From Treponema sp. (GTDB taxonomy: Bacteria > Spirochaetota > Spirochaetia > Treponematales > Breznakiellaceae), in NCBI GenBank assembly GCA_009784935.1, contig WQXI01000006.1, forward strand, positions 21,176 to 85,175: 64,000 nt of DNA. The letters are read 5' to 3'. Both the position numbers and the translations under genes were made by a program. The notes beneath the pieces were generated by a model. The model saw nothing but the letters and a program-made list of their open reading frames with translations. It ran no database searches and was not told where the DNA came from. This document shows, piece after piece, positions 50,890-60,494 of this stretch (position 1 is the stretch's first letter; every line of letters starts with the position of its first letter).

Positions 50890-53409
50890 ATGAAAAGTTC
50901 ATCGTCAACCACGCTATTCGCTCAAATAACTTTTACCGTTTTGGCATTTCTGGCTATGGTAATTTTAAGCTATTTCTTTATGCGGAACATCGTGCAAAGA
51001 AACCTTGTGCGCAATGCAGAAAGCGTATTCGTATTTGCTCAAACTCAGCTGGAATCTGATCTGCTGGAACCAAGAACAGTGCTCAGCGGTTTTTCCTATT
51101 CTGTCCTTAGCATGATATCCCGCGGTGAATCCGAAGCCGCTATAAAAACTTATCTCAAAGACTTTTCCAGTTATCTGCAATCAGGAAGCAGCGAGCTTAT
51201 GCAGTCTATAGCTCTTTTTGGTTATTTAGAATCCTTCGGCGAACCTATTTTTATAAGTACAAATAATGTTCCGATAGAAGATGTCGGTCCGCTGGACAGG
51301 CCATGGTACCGTGACGCTGTAGCAAGGTGCGGCGAATTAATCGAGACGCTTCCCTATGAGCATGTTATTACAGGCGAAAGAGTTTTGGCTTATGCGCGGT
51401 GTATTCATAACGAAGAAGGCGCTCGAATCGGCGTGATCGGATTAAATATCAGCATGGATAAAATAGGCAGTAATATTGTAGATATTGCAGTTGCTCAGGG
51501 CGGCTATGGCATATTAATAGGAAGTGATTTAACTATTATTGCGCATACCAATCCTGATTATGTAGGAAGAAATGTATCAGAATCAGATATTCCGCTTTCT
51601 GTTTTATATAATGAGTTTCTTACAGGCAAAGATATTCTGGAACGCCCTCTTGTAAACTGGAAAGGCGAAAAAACAGTTGCCTTTTTTAGGAAAACATCCA
51701 ACGACTGGTATCTCGGTCTTCTGACGCCGGAAGGTCCTTTCTATAAAGATTTATCGACAATGGCGTCAACCTTAATTTTTCTCGGCGCAATATTCGCTTC
51801 TGCGCTTATTATGATATTGTTCCGTATTGACGCGGCAAGAGACAAATCCGACAGGGAAAGCAGGCATAAGAGCCAGTTTCTTGCAAACATGAGCCATGAG
51901 ATCCGCACGCCGATGAACGCGATAATCGGTATGACGACGATAGGCAAGTCCGCTTCCGATCCGGAGAGAAAGGATCATTGTTTTTCTAAGATCGAAGACG
52001 CAGGTAATCACTTGTTAGGTGTAATAAACGATATTTTGGATATGTCAAAAATCGAAGCAAATAAATTTGATCTTTCTCCTTCGGAATTTAATTTCGAAAA
52101 AATGCTTCAGCAGATTGTGGCAGTTGTAAACTTCCGAGTTGACGAAAAGCGCCAAAAACTTGCTGTGCATATAGACAGGAATATTCCAAAGGATCTTATC
52201 GGCGATGATCAGCGCCTTTCGCAGGTAATTACAAATCTTTTAAGTAATTCAATTAAATTTACGCCTGAGAACGGTTCGATCAATCTTGATACCCGGTTTA
52301 TAGAAGAAATCGATGAGCTTTGCACTATTCAAATCTCTGTTACAGACAACGGAATCGGAATGACGTCAGAACAGCAAAGGCGCGTATTTAGTTCTTTTGA
52401 ACAAGCCGAAAGCAGCACAACGCGCAAGTACGGCGGCACCGGTCTTGGTCTTGCGATTTCTAAAAGTATTGTAGAATTAATGGGCGGCAGAATATGGATG
52501 GTCTCCGAAGTCGAAAGGGGATCAACTTTCTCTTTTACAGTTAAGATGAAGCGCGGAACAAAGCCTCATCGCGGGCTTTTATCTCCAAGCGTCAATCTGG
52601 AAAATGTTCGTATCATGGTTGTAGATGATGATCAGTGCATTCTGGATTATTTTAAAGAAATATCCAGAGAATTTAATCTTAAATGCGATACCGCGATCAG
52701 CGGCAGAGACGCAATTAAATTAATAGAAAAAAACGGACATTATCATATCTATTTTGTAGACTGGAGAATGCCGGAGATGGACGGTATTCAGCTGACGGCA
52801 GAATTAAAAGCATTCAATGAGCCTGCGGACTCTGTTGTAATAATGATAACTGCGGCAGAATGGACATCTGTCGAAAAAGAAGCAAGAAATGCAGGCGTCG
52901 ATAAATTTTTATCAAAGCCGCTGTTTCCTTCGTGTATTGCGAATGTTATAAACGAAGCGCTTGGCATAGATTATAAAAAAATAGAAAAAGCAAATGCTAA
53001 TATAACAGGTCTTTATGAAGGACGGCAAATACTGCTTGTAGAAGACGTAGAAATTAACCGAGAAATTGTGTTGGCGCTTTTAGAACCTACAAAAATACTG
53101 GTAGACTGCGCGGAAAACGGCAAAGAAGCTCTGCGGATGTTTAAGGAAACGCCTGATAAATACGAAATGATTTTTATGGATGTTCAAATGCCGGAAATGG
53201 ACGGTTACGAAACAACACGCGCGATAAGAGCGCTTGATTTTCCGCAGGCAAAGAATATACGCATTGTCGCGATGACAGCTAATGTTTTCCGCGAAGATAT
53301 AGAAAGATGTCTGGAAGCCGGAATGGATAATCACATAGGAAAGCCGCTGGACTTTAATAATATTCTTGATAAACTAGATATTTATCTGCCAAAAAGGAGT
53401 AAACAATGA
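50890..53409 (+). CDS. Membrane hybrid histidine kinase: Cache-HisKA-HATPase-REC-REC
   Basis: 839 residues. Two helices (~10-31 and ~289-312) bracket a periplasmic Cache-type sensor with 'LDRPWYRDAV'. HisKA follows, with His near 335 in 'MSHEIRTPMNAI', then HATPase ('TNLLSNSIKF', 'DNGIGM', 'GTGLGL') and two receivers: 'MVVDDDQCIL' with Asp in 'YFVDWRMPEMDG', and 'LLVEDVEINREIV' with Asp in 'IFMDVQMPEMDG'. There is no PAS or HPt domain, so phosphate must leave through another protein. The sensor resembles that of the kinase at 8741 ('LESDLLEPRTVL' and 'IETDLLEPETTL'), so the two are paralogues. The stop overlaps the next start as ATGA. Confidence 0.92.
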   Translation: MKSSSSTTLFAQITFTVLAFLAMVILSYFFMRNIVQRNLVRNAESVFVFAQTQLESDLLEPRTVLSGFSYSVLSMISRGESEAAIKTYLKDFSSYLQSGSSELMQSIALFGYLESFGEPIFISTNNVPIEDVGPLDRPWYRDAVARCGELIETLPYEHVITGERVLAYARCIHNEEGARIGVIGLNISMDKIGSNIVDIAVAQGGYGILIGSDLTIIAHTNPDYVGRNVSESDIPLSVLYNEFLTGKDILERPLVNWKGEKTVAFFRKTSNDWYLGLLTPEGPFYKDLSTMASTLIFLGAIFASALIMILFRIDAARDKSDRESRHKSQFLANMSHEIRTPMNAIIGMTTIGKSASDPERKDHCFSKIEDAGNHLLGVINDILDMSKIEANKFDLSPSEFNFEKMLQQIVAVVNFRVDEKRQKLAVHIDRNIPKDLIGDDQRLSQVITNLLSNSIKFTPENGSINLDTRFIEEIDELCTIQISVTDNGIGMTSEQQRRVFSSFEQAESSTTRKYGGTGLGLAISKSIVELMGGRIWMVSEVERGSTFSFTVKMKRGTKPHRGLLSPSVNLENVRIMVVDDDQCILDYFKEISREFNLKCDTAISGRDAIKLIEKNGHYHIYFVDWRMPEMDGIQLTAELKAFNEPADSVVIMITAAEWTSVEKEARNAGVDKFLSKPLFPSCIANVINEALGIDYKKIEKANANITGLYEGRQILLVEDVEINREIVLALLEPTKILVDCAENGKEALRMFKETPDKYEMIFMDVQMPEMDGYETTRAIRALDFPQAKNIRIVAMTANVFREDIERCLEAGMDNHIGKPLDFNNILDKLDIYLPKRSKQ

Positions 53410-55154
53410 AACCGCAAATTACCGAAAGAGCAAAAGACTATATAGAGAAGGAAAAAGATCCCCTCTTTAGGGCAGAAGTAGAAAAACTTCTTGCAAATCA
53501 GGATGAAGCGTCAGTAAAAGAACTGGAAGACCGTTTTTACCAGAATCTTGATTTTGGAACAGGCGGGCTTCGCGGAGTAATTGGCGGCGGCTATAACCGC
53601 ATGAATACGCTTGTAGTAAAAAGCGCGACACAGGGGCTAGCCGCATATTTAATAAAAGCATTCCCTCAAAAGGCGGCAAAAAATGAGCTTAAAGCAGCCA
53701 TTGCTTATGACAGCAGACGCTATTCTGCAGAATTTGCAGAAGCCGCCGCTTTAATATTTGCAGCTAACGGTATAAAAACTTATCTCTTCTCCGCAATGAG
53801 ACCTACACCGCAGTTGTCTTTTGCGATACGTCATCTTGGCTGTGATACAGGCATTGTTGTAACAGCGTCTCACAATCCTCCGCAGTATAACGGTTACAAG
53901 GCATATTGGAATGACGGCTCTCAGGTAGTGCCGCCGCATGATGTTGGAATCATCGATGAAGTAAACTCTGTAAAAGAAATAAAAGAAATTTCGCGCAAAG
54001 AAGCGCTTGATAAAGGACTGCTTGCGGTTATCGATAAAGAAGTTGATGAGCCGTATGTTGAGATGGTTAAGTCCCGTCTTTTTAGGCCGCAGTTAATAAA
54101 AGAAAAAGCGGGCGAAGTTAAAATAGTTTTTACGCCGCTTCACGGAACAGGCGCGCTTCATGTAGAAAAAGTGCTTGGAGATTTAGGGTTAAAGGTGATT
54201 ACAGTGCCCGAACAGCGCGAAGGCGACGAGAAGTTTCCGACAGTTGCGTTTCCAAATCCAGAAGAAGCCGCCGCGCTTGATATGGCGATTAAACTCGGCA
54301 TAAAAGAAAAAGCGGATGTAGTTATGGCGACAGATCCTGACGCAGACCGCTTCGGGATTGCTGTCCCTTCGAACTTGCCGCAGGGAAATTCGTCAGACTT
54401 TGTGCTCGTTACAGGAAATCAAATGGGCGTTCTTCTTGCGGACTATATATTCCTTTCTCTTAAAGAATTCGGTAAAATGCCAGCGAACGCCGCAATGGTT
54501 AACACAATAGTTACGACAGGAATGCAGAAAAAAGTCGCCGAGTATTACGGCGCGGTCTGCTATGAATGTCTTACAGGTTTTAAATGGATTGCCGATGTTA
54601 TGCGCAAATGGGAAAACGGCGAGACCATTGCCGGTTTAACAGAACCCAAAACATTTGTTTTCGGCACAGAAGAGAGCTACGGCTACCTTGTAGAGACAGA
54701 AGTAAGGGACAAAGACGGCGTTTCGGCGGCAGCCCTGACAGCAGAAATGACCCTCTACTGGCGCAGTAAAGGAAAGAGTCTTTTAGACCGTTTAGAAGAA
54801 CTATATGAAATTTGCGGTTATTGGCAGGAACTGGGTATTTCCAAGTATTTTCAGGGACCGGAAGGCCCTGCGACAATGAACGGTATAATGGAAGAATACC
54901 GCAAAAATCCTCCCAAAACACTCGGCGGCATAGAAATAACAAAGGTTCGCGACATAAAGAATGGCGCAGACGGTCTGCCCCCAAGCGATGTTTTACAGTT
55001 CTTCCTTAAAGACGGAACAATCGTAAGCGCGCGCCCAAGCGGAACCGAGCCTAAAATCAAGTTTTACGCATCGTGCTGTGCTGGGTCAAAGGCAGAAGCT
55101 GAGAGTAAACTGGACAGTATAAAGAAGGATATCCGTTCGGTTATTGGTAATTAA
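53406..55154 (+). CDS. Phosphoglucomutase/phosphomannomutase (alpha-D-phosphohexomutase)
   Basis: Interconverts hexose 1- and 6-phosphates, feeding glycogen, cell wall or glycolysis. The phosphoserine is in 'TASHNPPQYNGYKAYW', the metal loop is 'ATDPDADRFGIAV', the sugar loop 'FGTEESYGYL' and the phosphate loop 'RPSGTEPKIKFY'. 582 residues fits the long PGM2-like branch. 'FGTGGLRGVIGGGYNRMNT' is the family opening. Whether it prefers glucose or mannose is not readable. Its ATG overlaps the kinase stop by four bases, a curious coupling of a sensor kinase with a metabolic enzyme. Confidence 0.93.
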   Translation: MKPQITERAKDYIEKEKDPLFRAEVEKLLANQDEASVKELEDRFYQNLDFGTGGLRGVIGGGYNRMNTLVVKSATQGLAAYLIKAFPQKAAKNELKAAIAYDSRRYSAEFAEAAALIFAANGIKTYLFSAMRPTPQLSFAIRHLGCDTGIVVTASHNPPQYNGYKAYWNDGSQVVPPHDVGIIDEVNSVKEIKEISRKEALDKGLLAVIDKEVDEPYVEMVKSRLFRPQLIKEKAGEVKIVFTPLHGTGALHVEKVLGDLGLKVITVPEQREGDEKFPTVAFPNPEEAAALDMAIKLGIKEKADVVMATDPDADRFGIAVPSNLPQGNSSDFVLVTGNQMGVLLADYIFLSLKEFGKMPANAAMVNTIVTTGMQKKVAEYYGAVCYECLTGFKWIADVMRKWENGETIAGLTEPKTFVFGTEESYGYLVETEVRDKDGVSAAALTAEMTLYWRSKGKSLLDRLEELYEICGYWQELGISKYFQGPEGPATMNGIMEEYRKNPPKTLGGIEITKVRDIKNGADGLPPSDVLQFFLKDGTIVSARPSGTEPKIKFYASCCAGSKAEAESKLDSIKKDIRSVIGN

Positions 55155-55216
55155 TTGTAACCATATAGTCAAAAGTTCCCTTTTTATATATATTATTGTA
55201 TATTTGTTGAGGTAAT

Positions 55217-56176
55217 ATGAAAGTGCGACTTTTTTTTACAGTATTATGCATCGCTTTCCTCCTGCCTTCATGTTCTATAAATAAAATGGCGCTGAACATG
55301 ATAGCCGACGCTCTTACAGGGGAGGGCAGTTCCGATGTTTTTACCGGAGATTCCGATCCCCAGCTTGTAGGCGATGCGATTCCCTTTGCTATCAAAATGT
55401 ACGAAGCCCTTCTTTCTCAGAACCCCGATCATCAGGGGCTGATAAATACCACGGGTTCAATGTTTGTAATGTACGCAAACGCGTTTGTTCAGGGACCTGC
55501 AGAAATGCTTCCCCAGGCAAGACATCAGGAACGCCAATCTGCGCTTGACCGCGCGAAGCTTTTATATTTAAGAGGACTGGATTTACTTTACAGCGGGCTG
55601 GATAAAAAATATCCCGGTTTCTCCGCTTCTTTTAGTAATGGTTCCAGCGCAGAGTTTCTTGCAAGAATGAAAAAAGCTGATGTGCCGGCTATGTATTGGT
55701 CAGCCGCAGCAGGACTCTCTGCGTTTTCGCTTAACCCTTTCGATTTAGATTTAGGAATGAGAATAATGGAATTTTATTCTCTTGTAGAACGCGCGTACGA
55801 ACTTGATCCGGATTTTAATTCCGGCGCTTTGGATGAGTTTATGTTAATTTTTCATGCGTCAATTCCTGCGGGAATGGGCGGAGATCCTTCTAAGGTAGAA
55901 ATTCATTTTCAGCGCGCTCTGGAAAAATCCGGAGGTCTTTCGGCAGGCACTTATGTAGCTTACGCGCAGGCTGTCTGCATACCTGCGCAGAATTATGATA
56001 AATTCAAGGAAATGCTTGATAAAGCGCTTGCAATAGACATTGACGCAAATCCGTCAAATCGTCTTGTAAATATAATCTCTCAGAGAAAAGCCCGTTTCTT
56101 GCTGGATTCTGCAGCTCAATATTTTATATTTTTTGATTCAGGAGACAACTGGGACGACTGGGATGAAGACTGGTAA
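55217..56176 (+). CDS. tatT: TRAP-associated TPR lipoprotein TatT
   Basis: Lipoprotein signal: basic start, core 'LFFTVLCIAFLLPS' and lipobox Cys in 'LLPSCSINK'. The 319-residue protein is helical, with TPR-like pairs ('AIPFAIKMYEALLSQNPDH', 'DRAKLLYLRGLDLLYSGLD', 'YWSAAAGLSAFSLNP', 'EIHFQRALEKSGGLSAGTYV'). Followed by a DctP-type protein and a fused permease, it matches T. pallidum Tp0956, shown by structure to form a TPR trimer with the binding protein. It likely holds ligand near TatP in the periplasm. GAGGT lies before the ATG. It ends with an Asp/Trp-rich tail. Confidence 0.88.
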   Translation: MKVRLFFTVLCIAFLLPSCSINKMALNMIADALTGEGSSDVFTGDSDPQLVGDAIPFAIKMYEALLSQNPDHQGLINTTGSMFVMYANAFVQGPAEMLPQARHQERQSALDRAKLLYLRGLDLLYSGLDKKYPGFSASFSNGSSAEFLARMKKADVPAMYWSAAAGLSAFSLNPFDLDLGMRIMEFYSLVERAYELDPDFNSGALDEFMLIFHASIPAGMGGDPSKVEIHFQRALEKSGGLSAGTYVAYAQAVCIPAQNYDKFKEMLDKALAIDIDANPSNRLVNIISQRKARFLLDSAAQYFIFFDSGDNWDDWDEDW

Positions 56177-56200
56177 AGTAAATTTATAAGGAGCGCTGTT

Positions 56201-57217
56201 ATGTACTTTGTTAAAAGAAATTTTTTATTAATTTTATTTGTGATTTTGGTTCTTAGTCCATTGTCCGCTCAAAGAGCAATGACAATAAGACTTGCTTCGC
56301 TTGTTCCGGAAAATACACCGTGGGGTCAGGCGATTAACCGCATGGCGGCAGATTGGTCGCGCGTAACAAACGGACAAGTTAATGTAACCGTTTTTCATGG
56401 CGGTACTGCCGGAGACGAATCACAGACGATGGCTTTATTAAGAAGCAATCAGATACAGGCTGCTGTATTTTCCAGCATGGGGATGAATTCGATCACGCCG
56501 GAATTAATGGCAATTAGTTATCCGTTTCTTATAAGAAATGACGCAGAGCTTGACGAAGTGCTCCGAAGGATAAAACCCGATCTTGACGCAAGAATGCAGC
56601 AGAATGGCTTTGTTACGCTTGCATGGGCGCGCGCCGGATGGATAAAAATATTTTCCAAAACTCCGGTTACAACGCCTGATGATTTACGCAGATTAAGAAT
56701 GGGAACAGGCACTGATGATCAATCAATGATTCAGGCATTTAGATTGTTAAACTATCAGATGGTTCCTGTTAATATAACAGAGCAGTTGTTTGCGCTCCAG
56801 AGCGGAAGAATCGACGCTCTTTATAACAGCCCGATTTATGCGGCAGGGAATCAGTTGTTCGGCATTGCTTCTAATATGTCTTCGATAAATGTTGCTCCGT
56901 TTATGGGCGGAATCCTAATGAACGAAGTCACATGGCGGAGAATCCCTGACAGGCACAAACCTGCTCTTATGGAAATATGCAGGCGTATAGAAAGAGAAAT
57001 TGAACAGTCAATTGCAAGTCTGGAAACAGAAGCGATTAATACAATGGTAAGGCATGGCCTTAGAATAAATAATCTCTCATCTGCGCAAATGCAGGTTTGG
57101 TATGATGATACAGCAAGGCACGAAAGCAGGCTTACCGGCGGAGCAAGCCCGATTTTTAACAGAGAGTACTATACAAGAATTAATAGTATTTTATCAGAAT
57201 TCAGAAGGGGACGCTAA
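56201..57217 (+). CDS. tatP: TRAP transporter substrate-binding protein, DctP family
   Basis: Periplasmic binding protein of 338 residues. Signal peptide 'LLILFVILVLSPLSAQ'. The mature start 'TIRLASLVPENTPWGQAINR' is typical DctP. The ligand-clamping Arg block reads 'RRLRMGTGTDDQSMIQAF', and 'LFALQSGRIDALYNSPIYAA' corresponds to the usual 'ALQTGVVDGQ'. The usual ligand is a small organic acid, but for treponemes a hydrophobic ligand has been proposed. AAGGAG lies just before the ATG. It is the middle gene of the TatT-TatP-TatQM system. Confidence 0.92.
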   Translation: MYFVKRNFLLILFVILVLSPLSAQRAMTIRLASLVPENTPWGQAINRMAADWSRVTNGQVNVTVFHGGTAGDESQTMALLRSNQIQAAVFSSMGMNSITPELMAISYPFLIRNDAELDEVLRRIKPDLDARMQQNGFVTLAWARAGWIKIFSKTPVTTPDDLRRLRMGTGTDDQSMIQAFRLLNYQMVPVNITEQLFALQSGRIDALYNSPIYAAGNQLFGIASNMSSINVAPFMGGILMNEVTWRRIPDRHKPALMEICRRIEREIEQSIASLETEAINTMVRHGLRINNLSSAQMQVWYDDTARHESRLTGGASPIFNREYYTRINSILSEFRRGR

Positions 57218-57220
57218 AAA

Positions 57221-59098
57221 GTGGAATCCAAAACAAAGCTTGTTCATCTTATAGAAGATATATTCTGCATAGCTGTTTTGATTTTAATGGCTATTTTTCC
57301 TTTGGCGGAACTTGCGGCGCATTTTTTATTTAAAACTGTCATTCATGCTTCTTCGGGCTTAATAGTCCATTTTTTATTGTTTTCCGCTCTTGTCGCCGGA
57401 ATGATCTGCACGCGTAACGATACGCACCTCGCAATCTCTTTTGTGCAGTATGTCCCCGAAGGAAAAGCAAGAAACAGGCTGAAAATTTTTAGCAATTTAG
57501 TTTCTGCTTTTGTTTCGATTATAATCGCGTGGAGTTCGATCTCTTTTATAAAAGTAGGATTGGACGGAACCATGGTGGGCTTTGTTTCGCGTCAGGTTTT
57601 AGCTTCTATTATTCCTGTTGCATTCGCTGTTATTGCATTCCGTTTTGCCCGCAGGGCGTATGATAACTGCAGTTTAAACGGATGGAAAGTTTTGCTTCCT
57701 GTTTTAGCGGTATTATTCGGAACAATCGCTTCGTTCCCTTCTATCGCTAAAATAATCTGGGGCTTTGACATGCCAGAAGTTATTTTTGGCATTTGCGAAC
57801 TCTATGCGGATATCGCATGGTACGCCAAAATACCTTTAGTAGTTTTTATGATAGCGGCAGCTCTCGGCGGCACTCCGTTGTTTGTAGTATTAGGCGGGCT
57901 TTCGCTGCTTCTGCTTCAGGCATCCGGAGGAGAGCAGGACTCTGTTGCAGTAAATATTTATTTTGGACTTATAAACCCAAACATTATTGCGATTCCGCTT
58001 TTTACGCTGGTTGGTTTTTTCTTGTCAGAAAGCAAAGCAGGGGACAGGCTTGTTGCGGCGTTTAGAGGATTTTTCGGCTGGCTTCCCGGCGGCGTTATTA
58101 TAGTAACTGTAGTTATCTGCGCGTTTTTTACATCATTTACCGGAGCATCAGGCGTTACAATTCTTGCGCTTGGCGGCATTTTATTTGTTATGCTTCATGA
58201 ACATTTAAAATATCCAAAAGAATTTTCTATAGGTCTTTTAACTTCGGTAGGAAGTATCGGCCTTCTTTTTCCGCCAAGCCTTCCTTTGATACTTGTTGGA
58301 ACAGTTATGCAGGTAAATATTATACATTTGTTCCTTGGAGGTATAATACCCGGTTTTCTTCTTGTTATAGCGATGATTATTTTTGGAATAATTATTTCTA
58401 TAAAAGTAAAGATCCCTGTAGAAAAATTCGAGCTTAAAAAAGCTGTTGTTTCTCTTAAAAACGCAAGCCTTGAGATTCTCCTGCCGGTATTTTTAATTGC
58501 CGGTTATTTTACAGGCACGCTCGATTTAGTTCAGCTGGGAGCGTCTGCTGTTTTATATGTGTTTATTGTAGAAGTTTTAATTCACCGCGATATTAAGTTT
58601 CCTGACATAAAAAAAATATTTGATAAAGCAATCCCGATTATTGGAGGAGTGCTTTCTATTCTTGCTGTCGCAAAAGCGTTTTCCTTTTACATCGTTGACA
58701 CGCAGGCTCCGGCAAATGTCGCGGCGTGGATGCACGAGGTTATTTCTTCTAAGTGGGTTTTCCTTTTAATCTTAAACATTGCTTTGCTTATAATCGGCTT
58801 TGTTCTGGATATGTTCTCTGCGATACTGGTTGTGCTTCCATTAATAATTCCATTAGGTGAAATTTACGGGATAGATCCTGTGCATTTGGGTATTATTTTC
58901 CTTGTTAACCTTGAAGTCGGATACATTACGCCGCCTGTCGGACTTAATCTATTCCTTTCTTCTTACAGGTTCCAAAAGCCGTTTATAGAAATCTGCAAAT
59001 ATGTTTCGCCGTTCCTGCTTGTCCGTGTAGTAGTAGTGCTTCTGGTTACATACTTGCCGTGGCTTAGTACTTGGCTTGTGTCTTTGTTTACAGGGTAA
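57221..59098 (+). CDS. tatQM: TRAP transporter fused small-large permease (DctQM)
   Basis: 625 residues. The first ~170 form the four-helix small subunit ('LIEDIFCIAVLILMAIFPLA' and the following helices). From ~195 the large subunit shows 'IPLVVFMIAAALGGTPLFVV' and 'IPLFTLVGFFLSESKAGDRL', the central 'FTGASGVTILALGG' and 'GLLTSVGSIGLLFPPSLPLI', and 'LEVGYITPPVGLNLFL'. G-A-S-G and P-P-S/P-P-V hairpins are the sodium-site region of DctM. Fusion of Q and M is seen in T. pallidum Tp0958. GTG start three bases after tatP. Sodium-driven uptake is family knowledge. Confidence 0.92.
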   Translation: MESKTKLVHLIEDIFCIAVLILMAIFPLAELAAHFLFKTVIHASSGLIVHFLLFSALVAGMICTRNDTHLAISFVQYVPEGKARNRLKIFSNLVSAFVSIIIAWSSISFIKVGLDGTMVGFVSRQVLASIIPVAFAVIAFRFARRAYDNCSLNGWKVLLPVLAVLFGTIASFPSIAKIIWGFDMPEVIFGICELYADIAWYAKIPLVVFMIAAALGGTPLFVVLGGLSLLLLQASGGEQDSVAVNIYFGLINPNIIAIPLFTLVGFFLSESKAGDRLVAAFRGFFGWLPGGVIIVTVVICAFFTSFTGASGVTILALGGILFVMLHEHLKYPKEFSIGLLTSVGSIGLLFPPSLPLILVGTVMQVNIIHLFLGGIIPGFLLVIAMIIFGIIISIKVKIPVEKFELKKAVVSLKNASLEILLPVFLIAGYFTGTLDLVQLGASAVLYVFIVEVLIHRDIKFPDIKKIFDKAIPIIGGVLSILAVAKAFSFYIVDTQAPANVAAWMHEVISSKWVFLLILNIALLIIGFVLDMFSAILVVLPLIIPLGEIYGIDPVHLGIIFLVNLEVGYITPPVGLNLFLSSYRFQKPFIEICKYVSPFLLVRVVVVLLVTYLPWLSTWLVSLFTG

Positions 59099-59112
59099 CT
59101 TATATTTGCTTT

Positions 59113-59694
59113 TTAGGAGATCTTGGCTGTCTTAGGCAGCCAAGTTAGTTTCCCGATTTGCCATTTATAACAAGTTTCTCCCTGCTCCAAAAAAGGCTGC
59201 CAATGCATGTTAGCTGTTGCCGCTGCGCGAAACGAAAGGTGCGGAGGATCAAAAGAACTTAAAAAACCCTGCGTTTTTTCTTGTTTTTTTTCATTAGTAA
59301 TAAATGTCCCGATTACCAATGGAGAAAAAGTTTTTATTATTTTATCAGAGCTGTAAGTACCTGACAGAATATTTAAATCAAGCTCAGGACCAAAAAGAGT
59401 TTTATTATCAAACTCTAAAGCTGATACTTTACGAGAAGTTATTTTTCCTTCTATGTTTTTAACGGCAATTTCTCTTAGAATGCGGGCAATTTTAGTCAAC
59501 TCGCTTTTTTCTAGTGTCTCGTCAAGGACTGCAAGCGGCGTAATAAACGGAAAGGGATACACCTGTTTTAAGCCGTTTTTGACAAGTGAATTGAAGTATT
59601 TTTTTAATTCTGCTCTTATATCAGTATGAGGTACTAGAACAAGCAGAATTTGCCCGTTTTTTTTGGTTTCCATTTTTACAATCCCATGATACAC
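59113..59694 (-). CDS. Protein of unknown function
   Basis: Up to 193 residues; the Met at 59673 ('METKKNGQILLVLVPH') is an equally good start, and neither has a strong ribosome site. Blocks: 'ILLVLVPHTDIRAELKKYF', 'VYPFPFITPLAVLDETL', 'ALEFDNKTLFGPELDLNI' and 'FDPPHLSFRAAATANMHWQP'. The two H-x-S/T-like spots (HTD, HLS) recall 2H phosphoesterases, but the spacing and context are too weak to claim it. No signal peptide. Divergent from the next gene by about 20 bases and convergent with tatQM. Confidence 0.6.
   Translation of the reverse strand: MYHGIVKMETKKNGQILLVLVPHTDIRAELKKYFNSLVKNGLKQVYPFPFITPLAVLDETLEKSELTKIARILREIAVKNIEGKITSRKVSALEFDNKTLFGPELDLNILSGTYSSDKIIKTFSPLVIGTFITNEKKQEKTQGFLSSFDPPHLSFRAAATANMHWQPFLEQGETCYKWQIGKLTWLPKTAKIS
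59122..59150 (+). terminator. Hairpin ending the TRAP operon
   Basis: CTTGGCTG (59122-59129), loop TCTTAGG, CAGCCAAG (59137-59144): an eight-pair perfect stem followed by TTAGTTT. It lies 24 bases after the tatQM stop and overlaps the last codons of the convergent minus-strand gene. Confidence 0.65.
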
Positions 59695-59714
59695 TGTTTA
59701 TAGGGGAAATAACA

Positions 59715-60494
59715 ATGAAATATAAAACAAAAATACTGGTAGAACGATTTACAGAAATTCTTTCTGTCTGGAAGGGCGTGGAATGTGTTACCTTAAACGA
59801 GGCGGCTCTGCCTGATACATTGGATCCGTACTTTGCGCTTATTTTAGATGTTTTTTGCTCCGGACAGATCCCCGGCGCGGATGAAAGATGCCGCCTGTAC
59901 GGCGATGATGTCGCCGCTTTCGAAACTGCAGGGCAGGGTGAAAAAGACCGTTTTTTAATCGGTGATATTCCGATAAGGCTGGAATTTAAAAAGACAAAAA
60001 AAATTGACGAGCTTATAAAAATTGCCTGCAAAGATCATGAATCATTCTGGTTTATAAAAGACTCCGGAACATACGGTTTTTACAGGCTTGCAAACTGCGA
60101 AATAGTTTATTCCAGAACAAAATGGATACATGGCGTAAGGGAACAGCTAACAAAAATAGGCGAAAAATTCTGGAGCGAAATGCGAAGCGCAGTGCAGTCA
60201 AAGATGGAGCATTTTTTATCCGATTTGGGAGCCGCATGTTTTCAGGGCGACAAGTTTCATTATTTAATCGCTTCTGCAGGTTTTATAAAAACTGCATGCC
60301 TTACGCTTTTTTGTATCAACAAGCGTTTTGAACCTTCGCACCGCGCGTACTTTAAGCAGGTTTGCGAACTGCCGATTTTGCCCGAATCATTTGTTGCAGA
60401 GTTTCAGACATTTTTAGAAAATAATGCAGGCACAGATTTAGACACGCGGTTTTATATAGCTAAATTAATCGCTCAAAAGATCGTAATGCTTTAA
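59715..60494 (+). CDS. Protein of unknown function, possibly nucleotidyltransferase-like
   Basis: 259 residues, no signal peptide. The N-terminal half has 'FALILDVFCSGQIPG' and 'IGDIPIRLEFKKTKKIDELI'; the C-terminal half is helical with 'LASAGFIKTACLTLFCINKR', read from 'SAGFIKTACLTLFCINKRF', and 'EPSHRAYFKQVCELPILPES'. That helical layout resembles the C-terminal domain of DUF4037-type nucleotidyltransferases, but the catalytic G-S/D-x-D signature is not clear, so I leave it unnamed. AGGGGA lies nine bases before the ATG. Its last bases overlap the end of mutL on the other strand. Confidence 0.62.
   Translation: MKYKTKILVERFTEILSVWKGVECVTLNEAALPDTLDPYFALILDVFCSGQIPGADERCRLYGDDVAAFETAGQGEKDRFLIGDIPIRLEFKKTKKIDELIKIACKDHESFWFIKDSGTYGFYRLANCEIVYSRTKWIHGVREQLTKIGEKFWSEMRSAVQSKMEHFLSDLGAACFQGDKFHYLIASAGFIKTACLTLFCINKRFEPSHRAYFKQVCELPILPESFVAEFQTFLENNAGTDLDTRFYIAKLIAQKIVML

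Noticed and set aside
59113..59694. Assignment of the 59113 gene as a 2'-5' RNA ligase-like 2H phosphoesterase
   Set aside because: Only two loose H-x-T/S-like spots; the flanking strands and spacing do not make a convincing match.
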